Positions 1-9,904 of a stretch of DNA of 64,000 nt are shown here, one piece after another (the stretch's first letter is position 1; each line of letters opens with the position of its first letter). The notes beneath the pieces were generated by a model that did no database searches, was not told the DNA's origin, and saw only the letters and a program-made list of their open reading frames with translations. Both the position numbers and the translations under genes were made by a program. This DNA comes from Tunturiibacter gelidiferens (GTDB lineage Bacteria > Acidobacteriota > Terriglobia > Terriglobales > Acidobacteriaceae). Location: positions 1,116,001 to 1,180,000 of the forward strand of contig NZ_JACCCV010000002.1 of assembly GCF_013410115.1 (NCBI RefSeq). The letters run 5' to 3'.

Positions 1-650
1 CTAACGGCCTTGCAAACAGCCGCGACTTTCTCACCCCGCACGCCGCCTACGACGACCGCGACAACGGCACCTTCCAGGTCGTAGCAAAATTTCAGGGAAA
101 TCTCTGGGCCTCCGACTTCGACCACTCCCCGCTCGACGTCGTCGCCTGGCACGGCAACTACGCTCCCTGCAAGTACGACCTCGCCCGCTTCAACTGCATC
201 AACTCGGTCAGCTTTGACCACCCCGACCCCTCCATCTACACCGTCCTTACCTCGCCCAGCGAGATCCCCGGCACCGCAAACGTAGACTTCGCCATCTTCC
301 CCCCGCGCTGGATCGTCGCCGAGCACACCTTCCGTCCGCCGTGGTTTCACCGCAACTTCATGAACGAGTTCATGGGCCTCGTCACCGGCGAGTACGACGC
401 CAAAGCCGAAGGTTTCGTCCCCGGCGGAGCCAGCCTGCACAACTGCATGAGCGGTCACGGTCCCGACGCAGAAACCTTTGACCGCGCCAGCAAAGCCGAC
501 CTCAAGCCTGTCAAACTCGAAGGCACCCTTGCCTTCATGTTCGAAACTCGCTTCGTCTGCTGCCCCACAAAGTTCGCAATGGATACCGCCGCCCGCCAGC
601 ACGAGTACTACACCTGCTGGCAGACCCTGAAGAAGAACTTCAAACCGTAG
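1..650 (+). CDS. hmgA: Homogentisate 1,2-dioxygenase, C-terminal part (5' end outside window)
   Basis: The enzyme opens the aromatic ring of homogentisate to maleylacetoacetate in tyrosine and phenylalanine breakdown, using non-haem Fe(II) and O2. The reading frame is open from base 3 to the TAG at 648-650 and gives about 215 C-terminal residues. Family hallmarks are visible: the FHRN and NEFMG motifs, which carry a His and a Glu iron ligand, then [17 protein letters not shown] and GHGPD, where the last His is the third iron ligand. The C-terminus ends close to the usual family end. Downstream lies a palindromic repeat, then a convergent receptor gene. The partner genes hppD and fahA are about 50 kb away on the other strand. 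The identification is firm; the start and operon context are not visible. Confidence 0.95.
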   Translation, partial: NGLANSRDFLTPHAAYDDRDNGTFQVVAKFQGNLWASDFDHSPLDVVAWHGNYAPCKYDLARFNCINSVSFDHPDPSIYTVLTSPSEIPGTANVDFAIFPPRWIVAEHTFRPPWFHRNFMNEFMGLVTGEYDAKAEGFVPGGASLHNCMSGHGPDAETFDRASKADLKPVKLEGTLAFMFETRFVCCPTKFAMDTAARQHEYYTCWQTLKKNFKP

Positions 651-679
651 CACTCATTCAAGCCGCAAGTCACATCCAG

Positions 680-784
680 TCTCCGACCAACGGGAGGACC
701 ATTGGTGTTCGGTCAAACGAGACAAGGTATACAAGTCACGAAGTGACCGCCCCACGCGCAGTGGGCCCGTCCGCCAGGACGTCT
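680..784 (+). repeat. Intergenic palindromic repeat, half copy (copy A)
   Basis: This gap sequence between hmgA and the convergent receptor gene matches the right half of the 203-bp palindromic element at 52127-52329. Shared blocks in the same order and at nearly the same spacing (about 97 bp) are CGGGAGGACC, a tract with TGACCGCC, CGCGCAG, then CCCGTCCG and CAGGAC. Its own end also forms a small hairpin (GTCACGAAGTGAC). No gene is seen in it. Confidence 0.7.
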
Positions 785-796
785 CTTCCGTGCCCC

Positions 797-3742
797 TTAA
801 AAATTAAACGTAGCCTGCAACGTAATCCGCCGCGAAGCCGTAGCAGAGCTGAACGGCCCAGCAGCCAGCGTAGTGAACTGACCAAACCGAGGCGAACTCA
901 AACTACTCGTAGGCGTGCCGTAGGGGATGACGTTGAACAAGTTGAATGCCTGCGCGCCGAGGGTGAACGTATACCGATGACCCGAACTCGCACCCTGTGG
1001 CCCGAACCCTCCACGAACACCACCCGGCCCACCGGCACGAGCACCACCAAGTCCTCCGGGACCACCACCAGGGCCGCTACTCGCTCCCGCCGCCGGAGTA
1101 GCTCCGCGAGTTCGCTCCCCAAATCCAAACGTCCGCGAAGCGCGAAGATTGAACGTAAAGTTCGACGGACCATCGCAGTAGTTGATCGGCACCGGCGTCA
1201 GGCTGCCGGTCTGCGTGGAGCTGAAGTCACGCGAAATCCTGCAGCGCCCACTATCTCCACTCTCGAAAAACGGCCGTTGGTTGTAGATCGAGGAACCCGT
1301 AGGATCGAGACCGGTCGTCAGGTTATACGGCGTTCCCGACTGCACAATAATGAACGGACTCGCAGAGAAGCTATACGGAAGCTGCCAGCTCCCCCCGACA
1401 ACCGCAAAGCTCGCATGCGTAAACGACGCACGCCCATAGTCCACCTTCGTGTCCGTATTGCTGGTCGGAAAGAATCCCGCCCCCGAGGTATTGGCATCGG
1501 CAAGATTCAACGAATAAAACCCGAACAACGTCAGCTTCTTCAACCGCGCATTTCCATTGATCAATAGCTGATTTTCTTTATAGACACCGCCCGACTGAAA
1601 CTGCTGATCGAAGCCCGTATCGATAATGAAGTTTCTGCTCAGATACTGATGATCGCCACGCGCATAAAGGTAGTTCACCGACATTGTGGCCGCGCGCCCA
1701 AGCTGCTGATCGACCCCAACCGCCTCCTGCATCGTGTACGAGCTGCGTATCCCGTCGCCTAGTCCGTAAGTTGTAATTTTGTTCGCGACCGACGCGCCAC
1801 AGTTACCAGGATTGTCCGGCGTGCACACAGCCCCGGGATTAAGGACCGTCGAGGTCACCTGATTGAAGCCATTCTCCTGCAGCGTAGTCAGATAATTCGA
1901 CAGCGTAAAGCGATCGTAAAAGATTCCGAATCCGCCTCGTACCACTGTGACCGGCGACTTATTGCCCCCCCGCGGAATCCCATACGCGAACGAAATCCGC
2001 GGCGCAAAATCGTGACCACTATTGATCACGTTCTGCGCCTCCAGCCGAAGCCCATACGTAATCGTCAGATTCCCCTTCGGCTTCCAGTCATCCTCCGCAT
2101 AGAACCCGACATCGGTCAGGCGCCCATCCACCTGCAGCTTATTAATCGCCGTCTCCGCATACTGCCCGGGCAAACCACACTGGTACGACGAAATCCCTGC
2201 ATTCAGCGTATCGCAGGGCTTGGTCGCCGCAGGATTACAAGTACTCGGTCGCTTGATACCAGGATTTGAATCGAAACAAGGATCCAGCAGATAAGAGTAA
2301 GTAAAAGTCCCATTCGATCCCGCATTTGACAAGAGCGACTCGTTGGTCGTGCGCAACCGCCCACCAAACCGGATGAAGTTTTTTGCCAGCGCAATCGAAC
2401 TGTAGTTCTGCACCTCAAAGTGAGTGCTGGTGCTCCTCTGCGTCCCCAGGCTCGATCCACCCGACGTAAAGATTCCCTGCACCGACAGCGTTGGAGCCGT
2501 GCTCAGCGGGTCCTGCGTCGAGTAGTCACGCTGATACTCAAACCGCGTCTCATTGATCACGCGAGGACTCAGAATCTGCGTATCGCTGATCTGGACCGTA
2601 TGCTCCGTAGTCTCCGTGTTATAGCCCGCCGTCGGAAGATTCGTATTCCCAATGCCGTTGTTCTGCTGTCCATTCACGTTGTATTGATAGCGCACGGTCA
2701 GCGTGTTCTTCTCTCCCAGCGCAAGGTCGACCCGCGGACTCACATCACTTCGCGTCTGCGGATGCGACACAGCTCGCGCCGACTCCGGATAAGAAGAAAA
2801 ATAAGAGCAGCTTGAAATCGTTGCAACACCCGGATCGCACGGCGTCGTCGCATCAGCCGACGTCGCATAGTAGCCACTCGGATTGACGATATTGTTGTCC
2901 TGAATCGTCCGATGAGATCCACCAACCGTAAACGAAGCGAAGCGATTGATAGGGCCACTCACGCTGCCCAGAATAAAGATCGTGTGGTACGGAGGCTGCG
3001 TATTCGAGGGCCCCAAGAATGGGTTCGACGTGTTGAAGGCATTATCCCCGCCCTGCACACTCAGGCTGCCGTGATACTTGTCCGTCCCCGGCTTCGTAAA
3101 AACCTCGACGCGCCCATAGCCAAGCTTGTCGTACTGCGCCGAAAACGGATTCTGATTGATGCGAATCTCCCGGATCTGAGACTTCGGAGGCAGCTGTCCA
3201 CCAGTAAACCCATCCACATAAATCTGCCCACCGTTCGGCCCCGCAGCGGGCCCCGCCAGTGCGGTCAACTCCGAAGACAACTCGTCCGGATCATCCGAGA
3301 GCGCATCCAGATCCTTCCCCTTGATAACGGTGCTACTGGCATTACTGTCGGAGTCCACGCTCACCTGCGCACCCTGCGCATTGACGTTCACCTCTTGCTT
3401 CTCTTCCTGGATCGCCATCTTCGCATCCAGCGTCAGGTTCTGCCCCGCCGCAATCCTCACCCCCAGCTTCACATACGACGCGAATCCCGAGATCGTCACC
3501 GTCAGGGAATAGGTCCCCGCCGGAACACCACGCAGCACATAGCTTCCATCACTCTGCGACTGCGTGATCAAAGCCTTGCCAGAGGCCGGCGTCAGCGTCA
3601 CCGTCGCCCCCGGAATCACCGCACTCTCAGGATCCGCTACCACCCCACGCACGATTGCACCCGTCTGCTGGGCGCTCGAAATCACCGGCATCAATGCAAC
3701 AAAAAAGAACAAAACAAACTTCAACCCTGCCCGGAATGACAT
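797..3742 (-). CDS. Oar-like TonB-dependent receptor with carboxypeptidase-regulatory domain
   Basis: An outer-membrane receptor of 981 residues of the type that is greatly expanded in Acidobacteriota. Residues 1-24 are a signal peptide ending in SSAQ. Residues about 29-110 form a CarboxypepD_reg domain (IVRGVVADPESAVIPGATV, then DGSYVLRGVPAGTYSL). A plug-like region follows (IREIRINQNPFSAQYD, YGRVEVFTKPGT), then a long beta-barrel ending in Phe, as expected for barrel insertion. An unusual Gly/Ala-rich low-complexity loop lies near residues 885-930, just before the last strands. The start has a good ribosome site (AGGAGAAGG). It lies 44 bp downstream of the DUF5666-like exported protein on the same strand and is probably cotranscribed. 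The substrate is unknown; such receptors are often guessed to import glycans. Confidence 0.9.
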   Translation of the reverse strand: MSFRAGLKFVLFFFVALMPVISSAQQTGAIVRGVVADPESAVIPGATVTLTPASGKALITQSQSDGSYVLRGVPAGTYSLTVTISGFASYVKLGVRIAAGQNLTLDAKMAIQEEKQEVNVNAQGAQVSVDSDSNASSTVIKGKDLDALSDDPDELSSELTALAGPAAGPNGGQIYVDGFTGGQLPPKSQIREIRINQNPFSAQYDKLGYGRVEVFTKPGTDKYHGSLSVQGGDNAFNTSNPFLGPSNTQPPYHTIFILGSVSGPINRFASFTVGGSHRTIQDNNIVNPSGYYATSADATTPCDPGVATISSCSYFSSYPESARAVSHPQTRSDVSPRVDLALGEKNTLTVRYQYNVNGQQNNGIGNTNLPTAGYNTETTEHTVQISDTQILSPRVINETRFEYQRDYSTQDPLSTAPTLSVQGIFTSGGSSLGTQRSTSTHFEVQNYSSIALAKNFIRFGGRLRTTNESLLSNAGSNGTFTYSYLLDPCFDSNPGIKRPSTCNPAATKPCDTLNAGISSYQCGLPGQYAETAINKLQVDGRLTDVGFYAEDDWKPKGNLTITYGLRLEAQNVINSGHDFAPRISFAYGIPRGGNKSPVTVVRGGFGIFYDRFTLSNYLTTLQENGFNQVTSTVLNPGAVCTPDNPGNCGASVANKITTYGLGDGIRSSYTMQEAVGVDQQLGRAATMSVNYLYARGDHQYLSRNFIIDTGFDQQFQSGGVYKENQLLINGNARLKKLTLFGFYSLNLADANTSGAGFFPTSNTDTKVDYGRASFTHASFAVVGGSWQLPYSFSASPFIIVQSGTPYNLTTGLDPTGSSIYNQRPFFESGDSGRCRISRDFSSTQTGSLTPVPINYCDGPSNFTFNLRASRTFGFGERTRGATPAAGASSGPGGGPGGLGGARAGGPGGVRGGFGPQGASSGHRYTFTLGAQAFNLFNVIPYGTPTSSLSSPRFGQFTTLAAGPFSSATASRRITLQATFNF

Positions 3743-3786
3743 TCCTTCTCCTAAAAAAATTTCTACCGTTTCACTTCGCGATCGGG

Positions 3787-4965
3787 CTACTGCGTGCCAC
3801 CTTCAGCCGCACCACCACCCAGGCTCCAGGGAGAGAGCGTCAACGCCGGCCCCCCGCTAGGTGTCGCCGCCAGAATCGGCTCTACCCCCGAGAGCAAAGT
3901 CACACACGTCACCTGACTGACGGCCGAGTCCGGCTGCGACGCGACGATCATCACTGCATCTCCCACCTTAAGATCCGCAACACCCTGGCTCGGCAGCCGG
4001 CTCACCAGTTGAGAGAGATCCGTTCCAGCAGAGTGGCCCGTACCGCCCGTCCGTTCACCGCCGCCGGCAGCCTGTCCTGCACCCTGCGCAGGAGCCTGAG
4101 AGTCGCCGCCCCCGCCCTTTGCACGAGCCGCAAATCTTGCCGCAGCCTGAGGCGGCAACGCCTTCAGGCTGGAGTTGTCTGTAATCTTCACCGTCACCGT
4201 CTTCTTGGTCGCCAGGTCCTTCAACGTCAGCGTTCCGCCAGCCGCATCGATCGTTGCGATCAGACCAGCAAGATTCCTGAACGACCCGCTCACAACTTCT
4301 TCCGCCTGGATCGACGACCCATCATCGGACGTCGCGCCGCGCACACGCAGCTGATCTCCCACCTGTATCTGTGCCAGCGTTCCCGGCTTCGCATCTTCAA
4401 ACTTCACCGAGTCGCCCGCATATCGCCGAAACTTCGTCGCACTCGACGTCTTCACCGTCAGCTTCTTCGCGCCGACCGACAACGCTACCGAGCCGGCCCC
4501 GGCATCCACGGCGCTCACAATCCCGCCCGTGCCCCGCTTCTGCCAATCGCCCTGCTCCGCCTCATGCTTCTGCGCAATATCCGACGACTTCATCAAGATC
4601 ACACGCGATGCCGTAAGCCCCGCACCGCCGTCACCAGCCTTGCCACTCACCAGCACCCGGTCCCCTGCCGCAATGTCACCCAGCGTAATCGTCTGTGCCG
4701 TCTTCAAATCGGTGCTGCCCGGCGCTAGTTGCAAAATGCGAGCCCCATCGGCCACACTCACGACAACCTCCTGCCCCGCATCCGTCGTGAGCGTCACGCT
4801 GTTCCCTGCTATCGTCTTCACCGTACCAATCTGGCGCACAGCTGCAGACGCCGCAGCCGGACTCTGCGCTAAAGCAATGGCCTCTCCGACAGACAATGCG
4901 GCGATCGAAACGATCAAACCGGTGCCCAATACGACTGCCCGGAAAAACCCAGAATTTTTAAACAT
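3787..4965 (-). CDS. Exported DUF5666-like repeat protein
   Basis: A protein of 392 residues with a signal peptide or membrane anchor (residues about 8-33, ending ALAQS). It then carries three or four copies of a small beta-barrel-like module recognisable by GTVKTIAGNSVTL, GDRVLVSGKA, GGIVSAVDAGAGSVALSV and GDQLRVRGATSDDGSSI, the pattern of DUF5666 domains. A Gly/Gln/Ala-rich linker lies near residues 270-310. I chose the ATG at 4965 because it is preceded by GAGGAAGAG at good spacing and begins a proper signal peptide; a longer frame from 5037 lacks both. The gene precedes the Oar-like receptor, so a role in the envelope together with it is likely. Biochemical function is unknown. Confidence 0.75.
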   Translation of the reverse strand: MFKNSGFFRAVVLGTGLIVSIAALSVGEAIALAQSPAAASAAVRQIGTVKTIAGNSVTLTTDAGQEVVVSVADGARILQLAPGSTDLKTAQTITLGDIAAGDRVLVSGKAGDGGAGLTASRVILMKSSDIAQKHEAEQGDWQKRGTGGIVSAVDAGAGSVALSVGAKKLTVKTSSATKFRRYAGDSVKFEDAKPGTLAQIQVGDQLRVRGATSDDGSSIQAEEVVSGSFRNLAGLIATIDAAGGTLTLKDLATKKTVTVKITDNSSLKALPPQAAARFAARAKGGGGDSQAPAQGAGQAAGGGERTGGTGHSAGTDLSQLVSRLPSQGVADLKVGDAVMIVASQPDSAVSQVTCVTLLSGVEPILAATPSGGPALTLSPWSLGGGAAEGGTQ

Positions 4966-5297
4966 GGTTCTCTTCCTCAAGTGAAATACCGCCGCATCCT
5001 CGTCGGTCGCCTGAAATTTACTCCTCCAGGTCGCCATCCACTAAGGAAGACGAGATAGCAGCGCAAAAGTTTCCTGGGAAAAGCCTTGTCTAGAAGAAGG
5101 CGGACCCCCGAGCAAACCGGCTCCCACCCACTGCTCTATGCTAAACGCTTTGCGGTTCCCTGCCCACAGAACCATCGCCCGTCAGTCTCTCATAACGCGA
5201 TTCAACTTGCGACAATAACACTCATGGCAAAGACCTCCGCACCGGAAAGATCCGATTCAAATCCAGGATCGAACGGAACAAGCTCCCTGTAGGACGG
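4966..5297. other. Intergenic region, 332 bp, no gene seen
   Basis: This is the upstream region of the DUF5666-like gene and the downstream region of treZ, both on the minus strand. Apart from the ribosome site of the former I see no convincing reading frame, hairpin terminator or repeat. A promoter for the DUF5666-receptor pair must lie here or just inside it. Confidence 0.5.
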
Positions 5298-7049
5298 CTA
5301 CCGAAGCGTCTCACTCGAAAGGATCGCCACGCTCTCCGTAGGCAACTCCACAGCGCCACCCTTGACCACAACCTCAGCCTTCGAACCCAGCAACAATGCA
5401 GATCTCTTTGCGTGGGGAAGCTCCACCTTCTCCGATCCAAGATTGCACATCACCGTCACCACCCCCCGCTCGAAGATCAGCCAACGCCCCTTCTCATCGA
5501 AGGTCGCCTTCACATGTCCCACCGCACCGTCATTCAGCGCCACAGACCCACGCCGCAGCTGAATCAGTCTCCGGTACCAATCCAACATCTCCCCATGGCG
5601 CCCTTGATGAATCTCCTCCCAATTCAACTTCGAGCGTAGAAACGTCTCGACATCTTCCGGATCGGGAATGTCCTCCGGGTTCCACCCAAACGCCGCAAAC
5701 TCGCCTCGACGCCCGTTCTTTACCGACTTTGCCATCTCAGGATCCTCGTGGTCCGCGAAGTATTGAAACGGAGTCGACGCGGCGTACTCCTCGCCCTGAA
5801 AGATCATCGGAATAAATGGCGCCGTCATTACGATCGCCGCCGCCACCTTCGCGCGGTCGAACCCCACCGTCTGATCTACTCTGTCGCCAACCGCACGATT
5901 GCCAACCTGGTCGTGATTCTGGATATATCCCAAAAAATGATGCGGCGACAGATCATCAGCCGGGCGCCCATGCGATCGCCTCCGATACTCCGAGTAGCTC
6001 CCGTCCTGCACAAAGTTCTTCGCCAGGGACTTCGCCAGCTTCTCCAATGTGCCGAAGTCCGAGTAGTATCCCTTCCCCGTTCCTTCGTTCGTCAGCACCG
6101 TAAACAGCGCATGATGAAAATCATCGCTCCACTGCGCATCCATCCCGTACCCGCCATCCCTCGCAGGAGTAACAACTCTGGGATCGTTCAGATCACTCTC
6201 GGCGATCAGCACCAGCCGTCGTCCCACCTTCGCAGACAACGCCTTCACCTCGAACGAGAGCTGCTCCATAAAATGAATCGCTGACCGGTCGACATACTCA
6301 TGCACTGCGTCCAGGCGAAGTCCATCGATGTGATAATCCCTCATCCACATCAGCGCGTTGTCGCAGAAAAACCTCCGGACCTCGTCGCTTCCCTCACCTT
6401 CGAAATTAATCGCGCCCCCCCAGGGAGTGTGGTGTCTCTCCGTGATGTAAGGTCCATACTTGCCCGAGTAGTTCCCCACCGGTCCGAAGTGGTTATAAAC
6501 CACATCCAGCAACACCGCGAGCCCACGCGCATGGCAGGCATCCACCAGCCGCTTCAACCCATCCGGCCCACCATACTGTTCGGTCACCGCGAACAGCGCA
6601 GCCCCGTCATACCCCCAACCCTGCCCACCTGGAAACGCAGCCACCGGCATCAACTCCACATGCGTAATGCCAAGCTCGACCAGATACCCAAGCTTCTCTA
6701 TCGCCGAATCGAAGGTCCCCTGCGGCGTAAACGTGCCCACATGCAACTCATAGATCACTGCATGCGCAAGCGCAGGCGCACTCCAGCCTCTATCACTCCA
6801 CTTGAAAACCCTCTGGTCATACACCCGCGACAGTCCATGCACTCCATCCGGCTGCCACTCCGACCTTGGATCAGGCCAGGCCTTCGGATCATCTCCAATC
6901 ACAAAGCCATAGTCCGTCCCGGGTCCCGCCTGCTCCACGGAAGCACTCCACCATCCGTGTTCGTCAGGCCCGCTCATCGGATAAGTAACATCGCCGATCT
7001 TCACGCCCATCTTCGACGCACTCGGCGCCCAAACCGTAAACTCATGCAT
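5298..7049 (-). CDS. treZ: Malto-oligosyltrehalose trehalohydrolase
   Basis: The second enzyme of the TreY-TreZ route: it cuts the alpha-1,4 bond next to the terminal trehalose unit made by TreY and releases free trehalose. The 583 residues are the normal length. The N-terminal Ig-like domain (FTVWAPSASKMGVKIGD) leads into a GH13 barrel. Visible catalytic elements are the nucleophile Asp247 in GLRLDAVHEY, the acid/base Glu284 in LIAESDLND and the transition-state Asp380 in IQNHDQVGNR. The stop codon of treY overlaps this start by one base (TGATG), so the two are translationally coupled. A debranching enzyme TreX is not in the window. Confidence 0.97.
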   Translation of the reverse strand: MHEFTVWAPSASKMGVKIGDVTYPMSGPDEHGWWSASVEQAGPGTDYGFVIGDDPKAWPDPRSEWQPDGVHGLSRVYDQRVFKWSDRGWSAPALAHAVIYELHVGTFTPQGTFDSAIEKLGYLVELGITHVELMPVAAFPGGQGWGYDGAALFAVTEQYGGPDGLKRLVDACHARGLAVLLDVVYNHFGPVGNYSGKYGPYITERHHTPWGGAINFEGEGSDEVRRFFCDNALMWMRDYHIDGLRLDAVHEYVDRSAIHFMEQLSFEVKALSAKVGRRLVLIAESDLNDPRVVTPARDGGYGMDAQWSDDFHHALFTVLTNEGTGKGYYSDFGTLEKLAKSLAKNFVQDGSYSEYRRRSHGRPADDLSPHHFLGYIQNHDQVGNRAVGDRVDQTVGFDRAKVAAAIVMTAPFIPMIFQGEEYAASTPFQYFADHEDPEMAKSVKNGRRGEFAAFGWNPEDIPDPEDVETFLRSKLNWEEIHQGRHGEMLDWYRRLIQLRRGSVALNDGAVGHVKATFDEKGRWLIFERGVVTVMCNLGSEKVELPHAKRSALLLGSKAEVVVKGGAVELPTESVAILSSETLR

Positions 7050-9742
7050 CAGCGGTCTCCCCCAACCTCTTCGCGCGCCAGTAGCGCCACCGGAAAATCC
7101 TTCAACAGCCCCTTGACTTCGACCTCGCCACCCTCAACGATCGCTCCCGTCAAACGATTCCTCCATCGTCCCTCCGGTAGTGTCACCACTGTGTCCTTCC
7201 ACGCTCCGTCAAGCTTCACAGTGAGCCTTGGCGCCACCGTCACCACATCCTCACCTCGCAGATACGCAATCACGTGGTCATGCTTCGCTCCATCCACCAT
7301 CAACGGAACATAGTCCGCCTCTGCACCAAACGACTTCGGCCTCTCACGTCTCAGTTGAAGCGCCTTATGGATGGTCCACATCTTCGGCAGCCCTTCCTCA
7401 GCTCTTGCCATCACCTGTGCCGCCGCATCACCGCCGTTCATCTGCTTCAACTCATATAGCAACCTCTGCCGCAGTGCATAGTCCACCGGCCGACGATTAT
7501 CCGGATCCACAAGACTCAAATCCCAGATCTCCGTTCCCTGGTACAGATCCGGCACACCCGGAGCGGTGTACTTCAACAGCGTCTGCGCCAGCGAATTCAC
7601 ACGCCCCGCCTCCAGAATCCTCTCCACAAACTGCTGTAGCTCTCGCTGAAACGGCGCATAGCTATACGTAAATTCAATGAACAGACTCAGTGCATCTTCA
7701 AACTCTTTATTGTTCGCCACCCAGGTCGTCTGTTGCTTCGCCTCGCGCATCGCCTTCAACATATACGCCTGAGCGCGATCCATCGGCAGCGGCCACGCCC
7801 CAATCAAAGTCTGGTAGAAAAAGTACTCCGTATTCCGATCCGGCAACGGATCCACGCCAGGCTTGCGCGCGCGAAACGCATTGTTCATCCGCGACCAGCG
7901 CTGTATCGCCGCACCAAACTTCCCCGGTACCTCCGACAGCACGGCCAACCGCGCCCTTACGTCATCGCTGCGCTTGGTGTCATGCGTCGACAGCGTCGTC
8001 ATCGTGCAAGGATGCGTCTCCTGCATCTTCCCGCAATACGAATGAAACTCCTCAACGCTCAATCCATTTCGCCCCGGATCGCTCCCCACCTCATTCATTC
8101 CCGTCAACCGATTGAAGCAATAAAACGCCGTATCCTCCACGCCCTTCGCCATCACCGGTCCGGTGAACTGCTGGAACCTCAACAAAAACTCGCTTTCCAG
8201 CTTCCCCTTCACCTCCATCGTCAACACGTCCCGAAGAAAGTCGAAGAGCCCTCCATCGATATCCTGCCGCTTCTCCTTCGCGCACTCCGCAGCCTGCGTA
8301 ATGTACTCGCGATCTTCCTCGGTAATCTCCTCACGCTCCGGCACCACGTACGTCCGATAGATCGAAAAGCACGCCGCGACCTCGCGAATCGCGCGCCTCA
8401 CCTCGGCCCTCGTGTAGTCGCGCCGATCACGATTCGCCTCGCATATCTCCACGAAGATCGACGTCAGCCGATTCACATCGCTCCCCAGTGCCTCCTGCGA
8501 CACGTTGATCTTCTTCTCATGCGCAATGGCGTGAAAGTCCGTAGGCTGCTCCGTAAAATCCGCATAGACCGAGCTCAACTCCATCATGCCCTCGGGCGCC
8601 ACCAGCACTCCCGAAACAACATTCAAAAAGTCGTACCCGCTCGTCCCCTCAATCGGCCAATCCTCGCGTAGGAACTCGCCAGGCTCAAGAATCTTTTCCC
8701 CGATCACCCACGCATCCGGAGCGCGTTCGCGCAGCCGTTTGAAGTACTCCTTCGGATCACGCAGCCCATCCGGATGATCCACCCGCACGCCATCCAGAAC
8801 TCCCCGCTTCAACCAATCCAACACGAGCGCATGCGTCTCCTCGAACACATATTCGCGCTCCACTCGCAGACCAATCAGCGTGTTCACATCAAAAAATCGC
8901 CGATAGCTCAGCTGCTGGTCCGCAGTCTTCCAGTAAGCCAATCGGTAGTTCTGCTGATTCAAAAAATCATCCACTGCGTCTAGGTTCTCATTCAGGTCCG
9001 CCATCGCCCGGTCCATCGCATCGAAGATCTCCGGCTCCTCCGCGCACAACCGCTCCAGCAGAGTAAACAACACCACCTTGTCGCGATGGCGAGCCAGAAT
9101 CGTTCGCCGATCCACATACTCCGGCGCCGGCAAACGGCCGAACGAAGCCGCAAGAAAACTCAACGTATCCGACTTCGCATACTCCGCCGCTCGAGACAGA
9201 ATCACCGGCAGCGACTGCGGCGACACCGGCAGCGACTGCCCCGAACACTCCACCTGAAACTTGATGCCGCGCCGCACCACCTTGATCCCGCCCGCCTGCA
9301 ACACCCTCCCGTACTGGTCCCCAAGGATCGGCACCAGCACCTTGTCCCGCAGCCGCTCCTCCTGCGGCTGCCAGTCGATATCGAAGAACGAAGCATACCG
9401 GCTCGACGTGCCGTTTTCGAGCACATCCCACCAGAAGCGGTTCTCCTTGCCGAGCGACATATGATTCGGCACGATGTCCAGCACCTGCCCCAACCCCGCC
9501 TCACCCAGCCTCTTGCAGAACCGTTCATGAGCCGCCGCACCACCCAGCTCTTCATTTACCTTCTGATGATCGACCACGTCATATCCATGCATGCTCCCCG
9601 GCGCAGCCTGAAGATAGGGAGAGCTGTAAACATGCGAGATTCCGAGTTCATGCAAATAATCGGCTATCTTCGCTGCATCGTCGAAGGTGAAGTCTTTATG
9701 CAGTTGCAGTCTGTAGGTAGAACCTGGAATTCGTAGCATCAT
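7049..9742 (-). CDS. treY: Malto-oligosyltrehalose synthase
   Basis: The enzyme isomerises the reducing-end alpha-1,4 linkage of a maltodextrin to alpha,alpha-1,1, making maltooligosyltrehalose for TreZ. It is a GH13 protein of about 897 residues, slightly longer than many homologues. Motifs seen are STYRLQLHKDFTF at the N-terminus, DIVPNHMS, the nucleophile region VRVDHPDGL near residue 320, the acid/base Glu in IGEKILEPGE near 348, and STHDTKRSDDVRARL. Two adjacent ATG codons (9742, 9739) follow a TTG at 9745; no strong ribosome site separates them, so the exact start is uncertain by one or two codons. It lies between the GH15 gene (163 bp upstream) and treZ (overlapping), in one minus-strand operon. 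Confidence 0.96.
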   Translation of the reverse strand: MMLRIPGSTYRLQLHKDFTFDDAAKIADYLHELGISHVYSSPYLQAAPGSMHGYDVVDHQKVNEELGGAAAHERFCKRLGEAGLGQVLDIVPNHMSLGKENRFWWDVLENGTSSRYASFFDIDWQPQEERLRDKVLVPILGDQYGRVLQAGGIKVVRRGIKFQVECSGQSLPVSPQSLPVILSRAAEYAKSDTLSFLAASFGRLPAPEYVDRRTILARHRDKVVLFTLLERLCAEEPEIFDAMDRAMADLNENLDAVDDFLNQQNYRLAYWKTADQQLSYRRFFDVNTLIGLRVEREYVFEETHALVLDWLKRGVLDGVRVDHPDGLRDPKEYFKRLRERAPDAWVIGEKILEPGEFLREDWPIEGTSGYDFLNVVSGVLVAPEGMMELSSVYADFTEQPTDFHAIAHEKKINVSQEALGSDVNRLTSIFVEICEANRDRRDYTRAEVRRAIREVAACFSIYRTYVVPEREEITEEDREYITQAAECAKEKRQDIDGGLFDFLRDVLTMEVKGKLESEFLLRFQQFTGPVMAKGVEDTAFYCFNRLTGMNEVGSDPGRNGLSVEEFHSYCGKMQETHPCTMTTLSTHDTKRSDDVRARLAVLSEVPGKFGAAIQRWSRMNNAFRARKPGVDPLPDRNTEYFFYQTLIGAWPLPMDRAQAYMLKAMREAKQQTTWVANNKEFEDALSLFIEFTYSYAPFQRELQQFVERILEAGRVNSLAQTLLKYTAPGVPDLYQGTEIWDLSLVDPDNRRPVDYALRQRLLYELKQMNGGDAAAQVMARAEEGLPKMWTIHKALQLRRERPKSFGAEADYVPLMVDGAKHDHVIAYLRGEDVVTVAPRLTVKLDGAWKDTVVTLPEGRWRNRLTGAIVEGGEVEVKGLLKDFPVALLAREEVGGDR

Positions 9743-9904
9743 CAACCAATCGAAAGTAGCGTTCAGGAAACAAGGCAGTAAAAATCACGCAGAAATCCCG
9801 CACAAAAAAATCCAGGTAATCGGTTAGAGACTCAGAAGCTCTCGTTGGTTGCATTTGGAGATAACCGTGGAGACCCAACGGCGTCACACGACGCGTATCT
9901 AGCT

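Noticed and set aside
743-1567. Arg/Ser-rich plus-strand frame opposite the first receptor
   Set aside because: Low complexity, no start signal, and lies fully on the opposite strand of a recognised gene.
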